Assembly: GCA_020848545.1 (NCBI GenBank)
Contig: JADLHZ010000033.1
Location: forward strand, 62,001 to 126,000
Length of the DNA: 64,000 nucleotides
DNA from: Deltaproteobacteria bacterium
Lineage (GTDB): Bacteria > Myxococcota > JADLHZ01
Reading direction: 5' to 3'
Positions 17,641 to 25,276 of this stretch are shown one piece after another. Both the position numbers and the translations under genes were made by a program. Positions within the stretch are counted from its first letter, which is position 1; every line of letters starts with the position of its first letter. The notes beneath the pieces were generated by a model. It had not been told where the DNA came from. It did no database searches and worked only from the letters and a program-made list of their open reading frames with translations.

Positions 17641-18828
17641 TCAGCCACACACTAGCACGATCTTCGCGATCTCGGGCGGACTGTCGACGCGAAAGGGCGG
17701 CCCGACGAAGCCGCAGCCGCGGCTGACGTAGAGCGCGCTCGCGTCCATCCGGCTGAGCCCGCGCGACCGTTCGCCCCAGATCGCCCGCGCGCCGAGCGTC
17801 ACCGGAAAGAACTGGCCGCCGTGGGTGTGCCCCGAGATCTGCAGGCCGATGCCGCGCGCCGCGACTTCGTCGAAGTTCGCCGGCTGGTGCGCGAGCAGCA
17901 CCGTCGCTTCTTCGCGCGGCCGCACGCCGACGAGCGCGCGATCGAGATCGTAGCCGGGCTCGCCGAAGCGGGGGGCGCTGAAGTCGTCGACGCCGAGCAG
18001 CCGCAGCGCGCCGCCCGCGTCGCCGATGACGGCGCTCGTGTTGCGCATGACGTTGATGCCGAGCGACGCGACGAAGGCGCTCCACGCGTCAGCGCCGGAA
18101 TAATAGTCGTGGTTGCCGGTGATGAAGTGCACGCCGAAGCGCGCCTGCAAGCGTGAGAGCTCGCCGACGAAGCCCGCGAGCCGCTCCACGCGCCCGTCCA
18201 CGAGGTCGCCGGTGATCACGATGAGATCGGGCCGCGCGGCGTTCGCTTTCTCGACGAGCGTCCGCAAGAACGCGCGCTGGATGAGCGGGCCGACGTGGAT
18301 GTCGGTGAGCTGAACGATGGTGAGCCCGTCGAGCGTGCGCGGGAGGCGCGGCAGCGCGATCACGGTCTCGGTAATCTCCGGTCCGACGAACGCCCGCATC
18401 GTGCCGTAGGCGCTCAGGCCGCCCGCGACGATGACCGAGCCGGCGGTCAACGCGTGCTGCAAGATCGCGCGGCGTTCGGGCGAGGGGAGGGCCGTGTCGT
18501 CGCCGAGCCGCCGTCGCCAGCGCGCGCGGGCCGCGGCGCCGACGTGCAGCGCCACCGTGACGAAGAGCAAGTAGAGGAGGAAGCCGCTCCAGATCATCGC
18601 CGCCGTCGTCAGCGCGCGCAGCAGGTCTGGGTCGGCCGACGTGTTGAAGAAGCGCGCCAGAAAACCCATGGCGAAAGCGAAGATCGAAGAGGCGATGAGC
18701 ACGTTGCGCACGGCTTTACGCGGGCTCAGCGGCAACACGAGGCGACGGTACAAGTAGAAGTGCGCGTAAAGAATCAACAATAGGGTCGGCGCCGAGAACA
18801 GGACCATGCGCCATTTCATCGAAAGCAT
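17641..18828 (-). CDS. Membrane-bound metallophosphoesterase (YkuE-like)
   Basis: 395 residues from ATG 18826-18828; an ATG at 18844-18846 would lengthen it by six residues but would almost abut the divergent lipoprotein start at 18853. Three or four hydrophobic helices occupy residues 1-155 (APTLLLILYAHFYLY, LIASSIFAFAMGFLA, AMIWSGFLLYLLFVTVAL, AGSVIVAGGLSAYG). The calcineurin-like domain follows with all metal motifs: LTDIHVG, ITGDLVD, ITGNHDYY, LLAHQP and SGHTHGGQ. Similar proteins hydrolyse phospholipid-linked or nucleotide phosphates; the substrate here is not known. The catalytic domain probably faces one side of the inner membrane. Confidence 0.86.
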   Translation of the reverse strand: MLSMKWRMVLFSAPTLLLILYAHFYLYRRLVLPLSPRKAVRNVLIASSIFAFAMGFLARFFNTSADPDLLRALTTAAMIWSGFLLYLLFVTVALHVGAAARARWRRRLGDDTALPSPERRAILQHALTAGSVIVAGGLSAYGTMRAFVGPEITETVIALPRLPRTLDGLTIVQLTDIHVGPLIQRAFLRTLVEKANAARPDLIVITGDLVDGRVERLAGFVGELSRLQARFGVHFITGNHDYYSGADAWSAFVASLGINVMRNTSAVIGDAGGALRLLGVDDFSAPRFGEPGYDLDRALVGVRPREEATVLLAHQPANFDEVAARGIGLQISGHTHGGQFFPVTLGARAIWGERSRGLSRMDASALYVSRGCGFVGPPFRVDSPPEIAKIVLVCG

Positions 18829-18852
18829 ACGGGTTTCGAGTATCATTCGTTC

Positions 18853-21663
18853 GTGAGTCTTGCGCCACGGGTTTTCGCGGCGGCCGCGCTGGTCTTCTTG
18901 GGGTTCTCTGCGAGCGGCTGTCCGTCGGCCACCGAGCGCCTGCCGCCGACCGATGAAGAAGAGGGTGCGCCGACGACCGCGACCATCGGCGGCGCCGTGA
19001 CCGGGCTCGTCGGCAGCGGGCTCTTTCTCACGCTCAATGCCCCGGGCGTGGTCGAGGATCTCGAGATCGCGGCCGGCGCGACGAGCTTCACCTTCACGAA
19101 GCCGGTGCCGATCGGCGGCGGCTACGTCGTGTTCGTCAGCGACGATCCGATCGCGCCGCGGCAGACCTGCGAGGTGCTGCAGAGCAAGGGGCTCGTCCCG
19201 GCCGAAGGCGTGACGACGGTCAGCGTCGCTTGCACCACCTTGACCGCAGCGATCGGCGGCACGATCAGCGGCCTCACGGCGGACGGACTCATCTTGCGCA
19301 ATCGGATCGTCAACGGCGACGCCGATCCGACGACGACCGATCTCAGCGTCCCTTCAGGAACGGCAAAGTTCAGCTTCAGCGACGTTCCCGACGGCGCGTC
19401 CTATCAGGTGACCATCCAAGCGCAGCCGGCAGGGCTCTTTTGCCGCATCGACAAAGCGAAGGACAACGACAAGGGCACAGTCGAAGCGCCGCGGGCGATC
19501 ACCACGATCGAAGTGAAGTGTGGACCCACCTACTTGGCGTCGGGCAGCGTGCATGGCTTGAGCGCGGCGACGAGCGTCGGGCTGTCGCTCACGAGCGAAG
19601 TCGGCGTCGAGATGCTCACGGTCGAGAGCGGCGGGGCGGCGACCGCGTTTGCGTTCACCAAGCGGCTGCCGTCGATGAGCACGTACGCGCTCGCGGTGAC
19701 GGCGCAGCCGGCTGACAAGCGCTGCACCGTGCGCCTGCCGAGCGGCGCCGGCACCGTGGCCATGATCGATGTGACCGCGCTCGCCGTCGTTTGCGTCGGC
19801 AAGGTTGGCGCGAGCTTCGTCGGCTTCGAGCGCTTCAGCGACTTTGCGACGCTCGGGGAGCCGCCGCTCGTATGCGACGCCGGCACGCCCGCGCTTCACC
19901 GCGGCGACTGCGTTCACGCAGGTGAGCGGCGCAGCGTGATCGTCCCGGGCATGACGTCGTGCGCAGGCAGCGATCCGAAAGACACGCTCAACGCCTTCGA
20001 GTGGGGATGCAAGACGGTCGCGGGGGGCGTCGAGATCTTCAGCCGTGGCCTGCGCAGTGGAAAGCGCCTCGCCGATCTCTTGGACTTCGCCAACACGAAC
20101 GCCGTCGTATGGCGGAAAAATACCGTGACTGTGACCGATGGTGCCGCCGACGTCAGCAGCGTCGAGAGCAGCGACTGGTGGCCGAACGCGATCGCCGCCA
20201 TCGATCCTTCGGGGAACGTCGCGGCCAGCGACAACGCCACGATCCGCGTGATCACCACGGCGACGCCGGGCGCGATGGTAGGGCGTGCGATCACGGTGAC
20301 GGCCGATCATGTGATCGTCGTCGTGGCGCCGAACGCCGTGCTCGGCGATCCGGTCGTCGTGCAGCCTGCGCTCGTCGATTGGACCGGGTCGTTCGGTTGG
20401 TTCGAAGGCACGGTGATCACGACGGCTGCGACGGGCGTTCACGTGCACGATGGTCGCTTCAATACCTTGCGCAGCTTGCGCTTGGCGGGAGCGGCGACCG
20501 GCGTCTTCTTCGAGCGCGGCGGCGCGTGCGTGGCGCCGGCGTGCAGCTTCGCGCATACGCTCGTCGACGCGCAGATCGCCAACACCTCGGTGCTCGGCGT
20601 CGACGTCGACGGCAAGGAGCATCTCTTGAAGGACGTGGCCGCGTACAACGGGCGCGGCATCCGCGTGGCCGGCGCGCGGCACTTCATCGTCGACTCGCAA
20701 GTGAGCGCCGTGACGGGCGACGGCCTGCGTGTGAGCGGCACGGATAGCTTCGTCGCCAACGTGACGATCGCGAACTTGGCGAGCGCCGCGCTGCACCTGG
20801 CGACGGCGCACTTTGGCACCTACCTCAACGTCGCGGCGATCGGCGCGCGGCCGGTGGCGGCGTTGCTCGAAGGCTCCGACGACAACACCTTCGAGGGCCT
20901 CGGCGTCTACGGCACCGACACCTACATCAACCTGAACGGCGACAGCGACCGCACGCGCTTCATCGGCCGCTTCGCTATCGGCGATGGCGGCCCGAACGCG
21001 GTCACGGGGATCACGGGCACGACGAGCCCTGGGATCGACGTTGGCGGTGTGCCAACCGCGTCGCCGCTCGTGACGACCGACGTGCTCGATGCGACGATGA
21101 GCTTCGTCGGCGCGACGACGATGGAAGGCCGCAACCTGACGCCGCGCGACGTCAACGGCCTGACCACGGTCGGCACCGCCGCGACGAACTTCGATTGGTT
21201 CAACTTCGACAACCCGCGGCGCGCGTGGGGCAAGCCGAAGGGCGCTGGTGCGTTCTCAGCGGCGCCCATCGCTGGCCCGTGCGGCGCCCAATGCCAGATT
21301 TGGGATTGGTCGCTCGGCGGCACCGCGACCGAGTTGCGCCTGGTCAATCAGGTGCCGACGATGGCCGGCGCCAACGTCGCGCGCACGCACGCGTACTCCG
21401 AGACCGACATGACGAAATGCGCCGCGGACTTTCCGGGCTCGACCTACGCGTCCGGGCATTGCGAGACGACGATCGTGCGCTTCGCGGTGGAAGTCTTCAT
21501 GGACGGCGTCGGTAACGACAACGGCTTTTGCGAGAGCGGCGAGCGCTGCGCGTTCTCGGCGAACCTCGGGCGCTCGCAGGGTCGCGGGACGGTCACCGAA
21601 GGGGCGGCGCAGAGCTACGGCGGCGTGACCAGCGTGACGTTGATCAGCTGGGCGACGTACTGA
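18853..21663 (+). CDS. Lipoprotein with three beta repeats and a parallel beta-helix domain
   Basis: 936 residues from GTG 18853. The lipoprotein signal ends at FSASGC. Residues about 45-315 hold three related beta modules of about 90 residues, each with a GxxxGL start, a middle SFTFTKP-like strand and a closing QPxxxxC. Residues about 420-800 look like a right-handed parallel beta-helix (repeated VDxQIAN, DVAAYN, IVDSQVSA turns), and the C-terminal part includes FCESGERC. This architecture is typical of myxobacterial surface proteins and may bind polysaccharide. The third beta module (19503-19703) also exists as an inverted partial copy at 21797-21997, just beyond the stop codon. Confidence 0.8.
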   Translation: MSLAPRVFAAAALVFLGFSASGCPSATERLPPTDEEEGAPTTATIGGAVTGLVGSGLFLTLNAPGVVEDLEIAAGATSFTFTKPVPIGGGYVVFVSDDPIAPRQTCEVLQSKGLVPAEGVTTVSVACTTLTAAIGGTISGLTADGLILRNRIVNGDADPTTTDLSVPSGTAKFSFSDVPDGASYQVTIQAQPAGLFCRIDKAKDNDKGTVEAPRAITTIEVKCGPTYLASGSVHGLSAATSVGLSLTSEVGVEMLTVESGGAATAFAFTKRLPSMSTYALAVTAQPADKRCTVRLPSGAGTVAMIDVTALAVVCVGKVGASFVGFERFSDFATLGEPPLVCDAGTPALHRGDCVHAGERRSVIVPGMTSCAGSDPKDTLNAFEWGCKTVAGGVEIFSRGLRSGKRLADLLDFANTNAVVWRKNTVTVTDGAADVSSVESSDWWPNAIAAIDPSGNVAASDNATIRVITTATPGAMVGRAITVTADHVIVVVAPNAVLGDPVVVQPALVDWTGSFGWFEGTVITTAATGVHVHDGRFNTLRSLRLAGAATGVFFERGGACVAPACSFAHTLVDAQIANTSVLGVDVDGKEHLLKDVAAYNGRGIRVAGARHFIVDSQVSAVTGDGLRVSGTDSFVANVTIANLASAALHLATAHFGTYLNVAAIGARPVAALLEGSDDNTFEGLGVYGTDTYINLNGDSDRTRFIGRFAIGDGGPNAVTGITGTTSPGIDVGGVPTASPLVTTDVLDATMSFVGATTMEGRNLTPRDVNGLTTVGTAATNFDWFNFDNPRRAWGKPKGAGAFSAAPIAGPCGAQCQIWDWSLGGTATELRLVNQVPTMAGANVARTHAYSETDMTKCAADFPGSTYASGHCETTIVRFAVEVFMDGVGNDNGFCESGERCAFSANLGRSQGRGTVTEGAAQSYGGVTSVTLISWATY

Positions 21664-21677
21664 CGCGCTCAGCTGCC

Positions 21678-21705
21678 ACGTCCGATAATACACATTATGT
21701 TAACT
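21678..21705. other. dif-like XerC/XerD recombination site
   Basis: The site has the 11-6-11 layout of XerCD sites: left arm ACGTCCGATAA, spacer TACACA, right arm TTATGTTAACT. The right arm matches the E. coli dif XerD arm TTATGTTAAAT at 10 of 11 positions. The left arm keeps only the inner ATAA and one more base. It lies 15 bases after the lipoprotein stop and its right end touches the stop codon of a tyrosine-recombinase remnant, so it fits a mobile-element junction better than the chromosomal dif, though the latter is not excluded. Confidence 0.5.
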
Positions 21706-21796
21706 AACCGGATATCGTCATCCGATAGTCGCGATGCCCAAGCAGCTTCATAACGCCCATGAGACTCATGCCGCCGTTCATCAACGACGTCGCGTA
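21704..21796 (-). pseudogene. Tyrosine recombinase C-terminal remnant
   Basis: Read on the minus strand this encodes YATSLMNGGMSLMGVMKLLG followed by HRDYRMTISG and a stop. That matches the conserved C-terminal box of tyrosine recombinases, where HTYATxLLNxGxxLxxVxxLLGH is normally followed by a short loop and the catalytic Tyr region. The match ends at RMT, where family members go on with LRY. Upstream, the frame runs straight into a copy of a lipoprotein domain instead of the recombinase core. Only about 30 residues survive, so this is a broken gene. Confidence 0.75.
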
Positions 21797-21997
21797 CGCC
21801 GTCACCGCGAGCGCGTACGTGCTCATCGATGGCAGCCGCTTGGTGAACGCAAACGCCGTCGCGGCGCCGCCGCTCTCCACCGTGAGCATCTCGACGCCGA
21901 CCTCGCTCGTGAGCGAGAGCCCGACGCTCGTCGCCGCGCTCAAGCCGTGCACGCTGCCCGACGCCAGGTAGGTCGGCCCGCACTTCACTTCGATCGT
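21797..21997 (-). pseudogene. Inverted partial copy of the neighbouring lipoprotein beta module
   Basis: This 201-bp segment is an inverted copy of 19503-19703 in the adjacent lipoprotein gene, covering the third beta module from IEVKCGPTYLASGSVHGLSA to STYALAVTA. The encoded peptide is identical to the original across the region, while about a dozen bases differ, all at synonymous positions. The copy has no start or signal of its own and its frame runs into the recombinase remnant. It is best read as a fragment of a once-functional paralog moved here by recombination. Confidence 0.85.
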
Positions 21998-22137
21998 ACG
22001 AGTATCCGACCACTCAATTCCGCAACGCGTTCACCGCGAAAGATCAGGATTACCGCTTGCTGATTGAATCAAAGGGGAAAAGCGGCAAGTGGGAAGTCTT
22101 CGCCGATCAGATGCTCTCGCGGGTCGTTGGCAAATGA
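21998..22137 (+). pseudogene. C-terminal fragment of an unidentified gene
   Basis: Starting exactly where the inverted copy ends, an open plus-strand frame encodes about 45 residues containing YPTTQFRNAFTAKDQDYRLL and GKWEVFADQMLSRVVGK before a TGA at 22135-22137. It has no start codon or ribosome binding site. Base composition is less GC-rich than its neighbours. I do not recognise the family; the short conserved-looking basic/aromatic tail suggests the 3' end of a real gene cut by the rearrangement. Confidence 0.4.
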
Positions 22138-22263
22138 AGCCGCATGCGCGCTCGAGCCCAACGGTGGCGCGAGGTCCGGCCTCGCGCTGCGATCTTCGGC
22201 GGGCTCTTTGCTGAGCAGAAGCCGCGCATTGCATGTTGGGGCTGTACATGTTAAACCTTTACC

Positions 22264-22497
22264 ATGGCTCAGCTCAATCTCAATCTGACCGATGAATTCG
22301 AGCGTGACCTTCGAACCCTGATGAAAGCGCGCAAGATCAAGCAGAAGTCCGAAGCCATTCGCTACGCGGTCTCGGCGGCCGCGAACGCTGAGAAGAAGAG
22401 GAAAGACTTCGACACATTGTTGGGCGCCCTTGCCTCCGCTGCACCCAACCATCACCCTCGCTTCGAGACCGAAGACGATCTTTGGGGCTCGCGTTGA
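22264..22497 (+). CDS. VapB-like antitoxin
   Basis: 77 residues. The N-terminal half reads LNLNLTDEFERDLRTLMKAR then KIKQKSEAIRYAV, the beta-strand plus two helices of a ribbon-helix-helix DNA-binding antitoxin. The C-terminal half, ending DDLWGSR, would wrap the toxin. Antitoxins of this type repress their own promoter together with VapC. Just upstream, a weak promoter-like TTGCAT (22229-22234) and two CATGTT direct repeats at 22232-22237 and 22247-22252 could be the operator. The gene overlaps the toxin start by four bases. Confidence 0.75.
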   Translation: MAQLNLNLTDEFERDLRTLMKARKIKQKSEAIRYAVSAAANAEKKRKDFDTLLGALASAAPNHHPRFETEDDLWGSR

Positions 22498-22889
22498 TTT
22501 TGGATACATCCGCCCTCCTCGCCGTGCTCTTCGGTGAGCCGCGAGGTGCGGAGATGGCGGCGCTCATGCAAAGGGCAGACACCGTCGCGATGAGCACCAT
22601 CAACCTTTGCGAAACCTTGGTCCTCGCGGCGGATCGCTATGAGGTAGACGTGGCCACGGTTGCGGGTCTCCTCGCGCCGTTCGCGATTGAGCAGGTCGCA
22701 CCAGACGTGGAAACCGCTACCCTCGCCGCCATCGCTCGTTTGCGGCATCCGTTGAATCTTGGTGACTGCTTTGCGTACGCGCTCGCGCGGCTTCGCAATG
22801 AACCCTTGTTGACGTTGGACGAAGACTTCGCGAGGACGGACGTGAAGCTGGTCCCGTATTCGACGCCGAAAAGGCCAGGGAAGAAGTAG
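22494..22889 (+). CDS. VapC-like PIN-domain ribonuclease toxin
   Basis: 131 residues from a TTG at 22494, chosen because it overlaps the antitoxin TGA as TTGA and gives the usual VapC opening MILDTSALLAVLF. A TTG at 22482 is possible. PIN-domain acidic residues are in place: Asp4, a Glu in INLCETLV, Asp in LNLGDCFAYALA (about 89) and Asp in LLTLDEDFAR. VapC toxins cleave tRNA or rRNA when the antitoxin is lost. The pair sits directly beside a recombination scar, consistent with arrival on a mobile element. Confidence 0.8.
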   Translation: MILDTSALLAVLFGEPRGAEMAALMQRADTVAMSTINLCETLVLAADRYEVDVATVAGLLAPFAIEQVAPDVETATLAAIARLRHPLNLGDCFAYALARLRNEPLLTLDEDFARTDVKLVPYSTPKRPGKK

Positions 22890-22969
22890 CGAGCGTTCCT
22901 GCGAGCCGTGCGAGGGATCCGTGCTTCGTGTAGCCGCGGCCGCCGCGACCGGATAGAGCAACGCGGCAG

Positions 22970-23890
22970 ATGCAGCCGTACCGCTCACCACACGAACGCG
23001 AAGCGCGGCTCGACACGCTGGCACGCGCTGCCGGCGCCGACACCGCCGTCATCGGCGAGAGCGTCGATGGCGCTCCGATCCGTGCCGCGCGCATCGCGAA
23101 CGCTGGCGCGCCGAAGGTGCTCTGCTGCGCGAACATCCACGGGCCGGAGTACGTCGGCGCCGAGGTCGCGCTCGGCTTGCTCGAGCGGCTCGCGGCGCCG
23201 GAAGGAGAAATCGCCAAGCTGCGGGAGCGCGCCGAGATCTGGATCGTGCCGTGCGTGAACCCGGACGGCTATCGGCGCACGTGGGATCGCGAAGGCAAAG
23301 GCACGCTCGCCGCGCTGCGCACGAACGCGCGCGGCGTCGATCTCAACCGCAACTTTCCACTGCCCGGCGGCGCACTACGGCGATCCGCACCGGGCGCGGG
23401 CTCGCAGCGCCACGGCGACGCGACCTACTGCGGACCGGCGCCGCTCTCCGAGCCCGAGACGCGCGCGATCGCCGAGCTCGCCGCGACCCAACGCTTCCAC
23501 GCGAGCGCCAACCTGCACTCGTTCATGGGCACGTTGATCCCGGCGCGCGTCACTGATCGCGACGCGTATTCCACCTATCGTGATCTTTGCCGGGCGTTCG
23601 TCTCGGCGCAGTCACACACGCGCTATCACCGCGTCGCGAGTCGCGTCTTCGACGTCTTCACCGGCGAGCAGGAAGACCACCTGCACCACGCGCTCGCGTG
23701 CTGGTCGATCTGCGTCGAGACCTTTCCCGTTGCTGCGAGCCTGCGCCAACATCTGCGCGCGCCGAGCTTGTTCTGGCGCTTCAATCCGCGCGATCCGGCG
23801 CGGTGGATAGAGAACGACGTGCCGGGGTTGGTGCGCTACTTCCTCACCGCGTTGGATCTGAGAGCCCCGCCGCTGCCAGCGCCCGCGTGA
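22970..23890 (+). CDS. M14-family zinc carboxypeptidase
   Basis: 306 residues. The zinc site is NIHGPEYVGAE (HxxE, about residue 47) plus the third ligand in SANLHSFMG (about 185). VNPDGYRRT and RGVDLNRNFP are the substrate-binding signatures, and the catalytic Glu is in CVETFPV (about 255). No signal peptide is visible, so it may be a cytoplasmic peptidase acting on muropeptides or other amide substrates; the M14 group also includes succinylglutamate desuccinylase-like enzymes. Its last 47 bases overlap the convergent pseudouridine synthase gene. Confidence 0.85.
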   Translation: MQPYRSPHEREARLDTLARAAGADTAVIGESVDGAPIRAARIANAGAPKVLCCANIHGPEYVGAEVALGLLERLAAPEGEIAKLRERAEIWIVPCVNPDGYRRTWDREGKGTLAALRTNARGVDLNRNFPLPGGALRRSAPGAGSQRHGDATYCGPAPLSEPETRAIAELAATQRFHASANLHSFMGTLIPARVTDRDAYSTYRDLCRAFVSAQSHTRYHRVASRVFDVFTGEQEDHLHHALACWSICVETFPVAASLRQHLRAPSLFWRFNPRDPARWIENDVPGLVRYFLTALDLRAPPLPAPA

Positions 23891-24527
23891 GATCGTCGGG
23901 CACCGGCGCTTCGATCGCGAGCGCCGCGCCGTTGTAATCCAGCGTGACAGCGCGGGCGTGCAACGCGAGCCGCGAGAGGCCGTAACGCTCGCGCCAGAGG
24001 CGGTTGTGCTCGCTCTTTCCGTAAGTCGTGTCGCCGATCAGCGGACAATCGATGTGCTTCATGTGCCGGCGGACTTGGTGAAAGCGCCCGGTCAACGGCG
24101 TCACCTCGACCCATCCGTAGCGCGCGCTGCACACGCCGAGCACGCGATAGTCGCTGACGGCCGCCACGCGATCCTTCCCCTCCCCCTTCGGGATCGGATG
24201 ATCGATGCGGCCCGACAAAGGCGCTGGAATACCCCGGACGAGCGCAAGATAGGTCCGCGTGAAGGCGCTCTGCAGCACGCGCGCCGTCTCCGCGTCGAGG
24301 GCGAACATGAGCACGCCGCTCGTGCCGCGATCCAAACGGTGCAGAGCGTGTACCGGGCGACCGACGAGATCGCGCGCGCGATCGGCCATCGTGTCGTCGT
24401 CGTCCGCGAGCCCACGGTGCACGATGATCCCGGGCGGCTTGTCGAGCGCGAGCAGGCGATCGTCGCGATAGAGGACGTTCACCGAATGCGCACGAGCGTG
24501 CTGACCCCCGGTCACGCCTCGTTCCAT
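23844..24527 (-). CDS. RluA-family RNA pseudouridine synthase (TruC-like)
   Basis: 227 residues. HALHRLDRGTSGVLMFAL (about 60) is the RluA-family signature with the catalytic Asp. LALDKPPGIIVHRG near the N-terminus, YLALVRG, and the C-terminal TGRFHQVRRHMKHIDCPLIGD are further family blocks. There is no S4 domain, and the short single-domain form matches TruC, which modifies U65 of tRNA, although the exact target cannot be fixed from sequence. It overlaps the convergent M14 peptidase gene at its 3' end by 47 bases. Confidence 0.88.
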   Translation of the reverse strand: MERGVTGGQHARAHSVNVLYRDDRLLALDKPPGIIVHRGLADDDDTMADRARDLVGRPVHALHRLDRGTSGVLMFALDAETARVLQSAFTRTYLALVRGIPAPLSGRIDHPIPKGEGKDRVAAVSDYRVLGVCSARYGWVEVTPLTGRFHQVRRHMKHIDCPLIGDTTYGKSEHNRLWRERYGLSRLALHARAVTLDYNGAALAIEAPVPDDLTRALAAAGLSDPTR

Positions 24528-24550
24528 AGCACGCGTGCGAGCCTAACAGA

Positions 24551-25153
24551 TCACCAACGCACGATGTAGTCGGCGCTCCGCCGCGTGGCCAAGATGACCT
24601 CGATCTTCGGCGTCTCCTTGTACATCAGCGCGATGCCTTCGAGCGATCCGATGGTGCCGCAGTCGAGGAAGCCGGCCGAGTTCCGATACGAGAGGCGCAC
24701 GGTGCGCTCGCCCTCGACGAACGCTTTGATCTCCCAGCTCGGCGCGATCATCCTCGAGGTCTCCGGCACGCGCATGTACGCGGCCTTCACGTCGGGGATG
24801 AGCTTCACCATCACCTTGCCGATCGTCGACGCCGCGACGGTGTGCACGCTCTCACGCTCGTAGATGCGGATGGCTTCGGCCTTGGCGAGGCGCGGATGCT
24901 CCTTGAACGCCGCGAGCACCGAGACGCGCATGTGGTCGACGACGGGATAGTCCGCGAAAGGAATGAAGCGGCCGAAGCGCGGCGGATGGGTCAAGGTCGG
25001 CAGGATCGCCTGCAGATCGCTGCCGAGCACGCCGGCGGCGCGCGCGAGGAACATGCCCTTCACGGTCATCTCGCGCGGGATCTCGGCGAGGCGCTCTTCG
25101 AGATCGAAGTCGATCGTGAGCGGCACCGCGAGATCGGTCGTGAACTGCAGCAT
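24551..25153 (-). CDS. DUF2378 (TIGR02265)-like protein
   Basis: 200 residues from ATG 25151-25153; the open frame extends further upstream but without coding character. The sequence pattern VKGMFLARAAGVLG, FADYPVVDHMRVSVLAA, TVAASTIGKVMVKLIPDVKA and IGSLEGIALMY follows the layout of the Myxococcus xanthus paralogous family TIGR02265 (DUF2378). These are cytoplasmic proteins of about 180-200 residues of unknown function, nearly confined to Myxococcota. The assignment is by eye and is the best lineage marker in the window. The gene is divergent from a large lipoprotein gene. Confidence 0.65.
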   Translation of the reverse strand: MLQFTTDLAVPLTIDFDLEERLAEIPREMTVKGMFLARAAGVLGSDLQAILPTLTHPPRFGRFIPFADYPVVDHMRVSVLAAFKEHPRLAKAEAIRIYERESVHTVAASTIGKVMVKLIPDVKAAYMRVPETSRMIAPSWEIKAFVEGERTVRLSYRNSAGFLDCGTIGSLEGIALMYKETPKIEVILATRRSADYIVRW

Positions 25154-25276
25154 GCCCCTCCCCGTCCGTTCATGATCGTACGTATGCTCCGCTGCGGTGC
25201 ACGCCTTTTCACGGCGCCGGCGAGCGCAAGAGCTGTGCGGGTTTCGTCGTGCGGCGGGCGTGTTATGCTTCCAGAG

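Noticed and set aside
24842-25276. Upstream extension of the DUF11/beta-helix lipoprotein
   Set aside because: The extension overlaps the divergent DUF2378-like gene and lies before the lipoprotein signal; ATG 25277 gives a proper lipobox.
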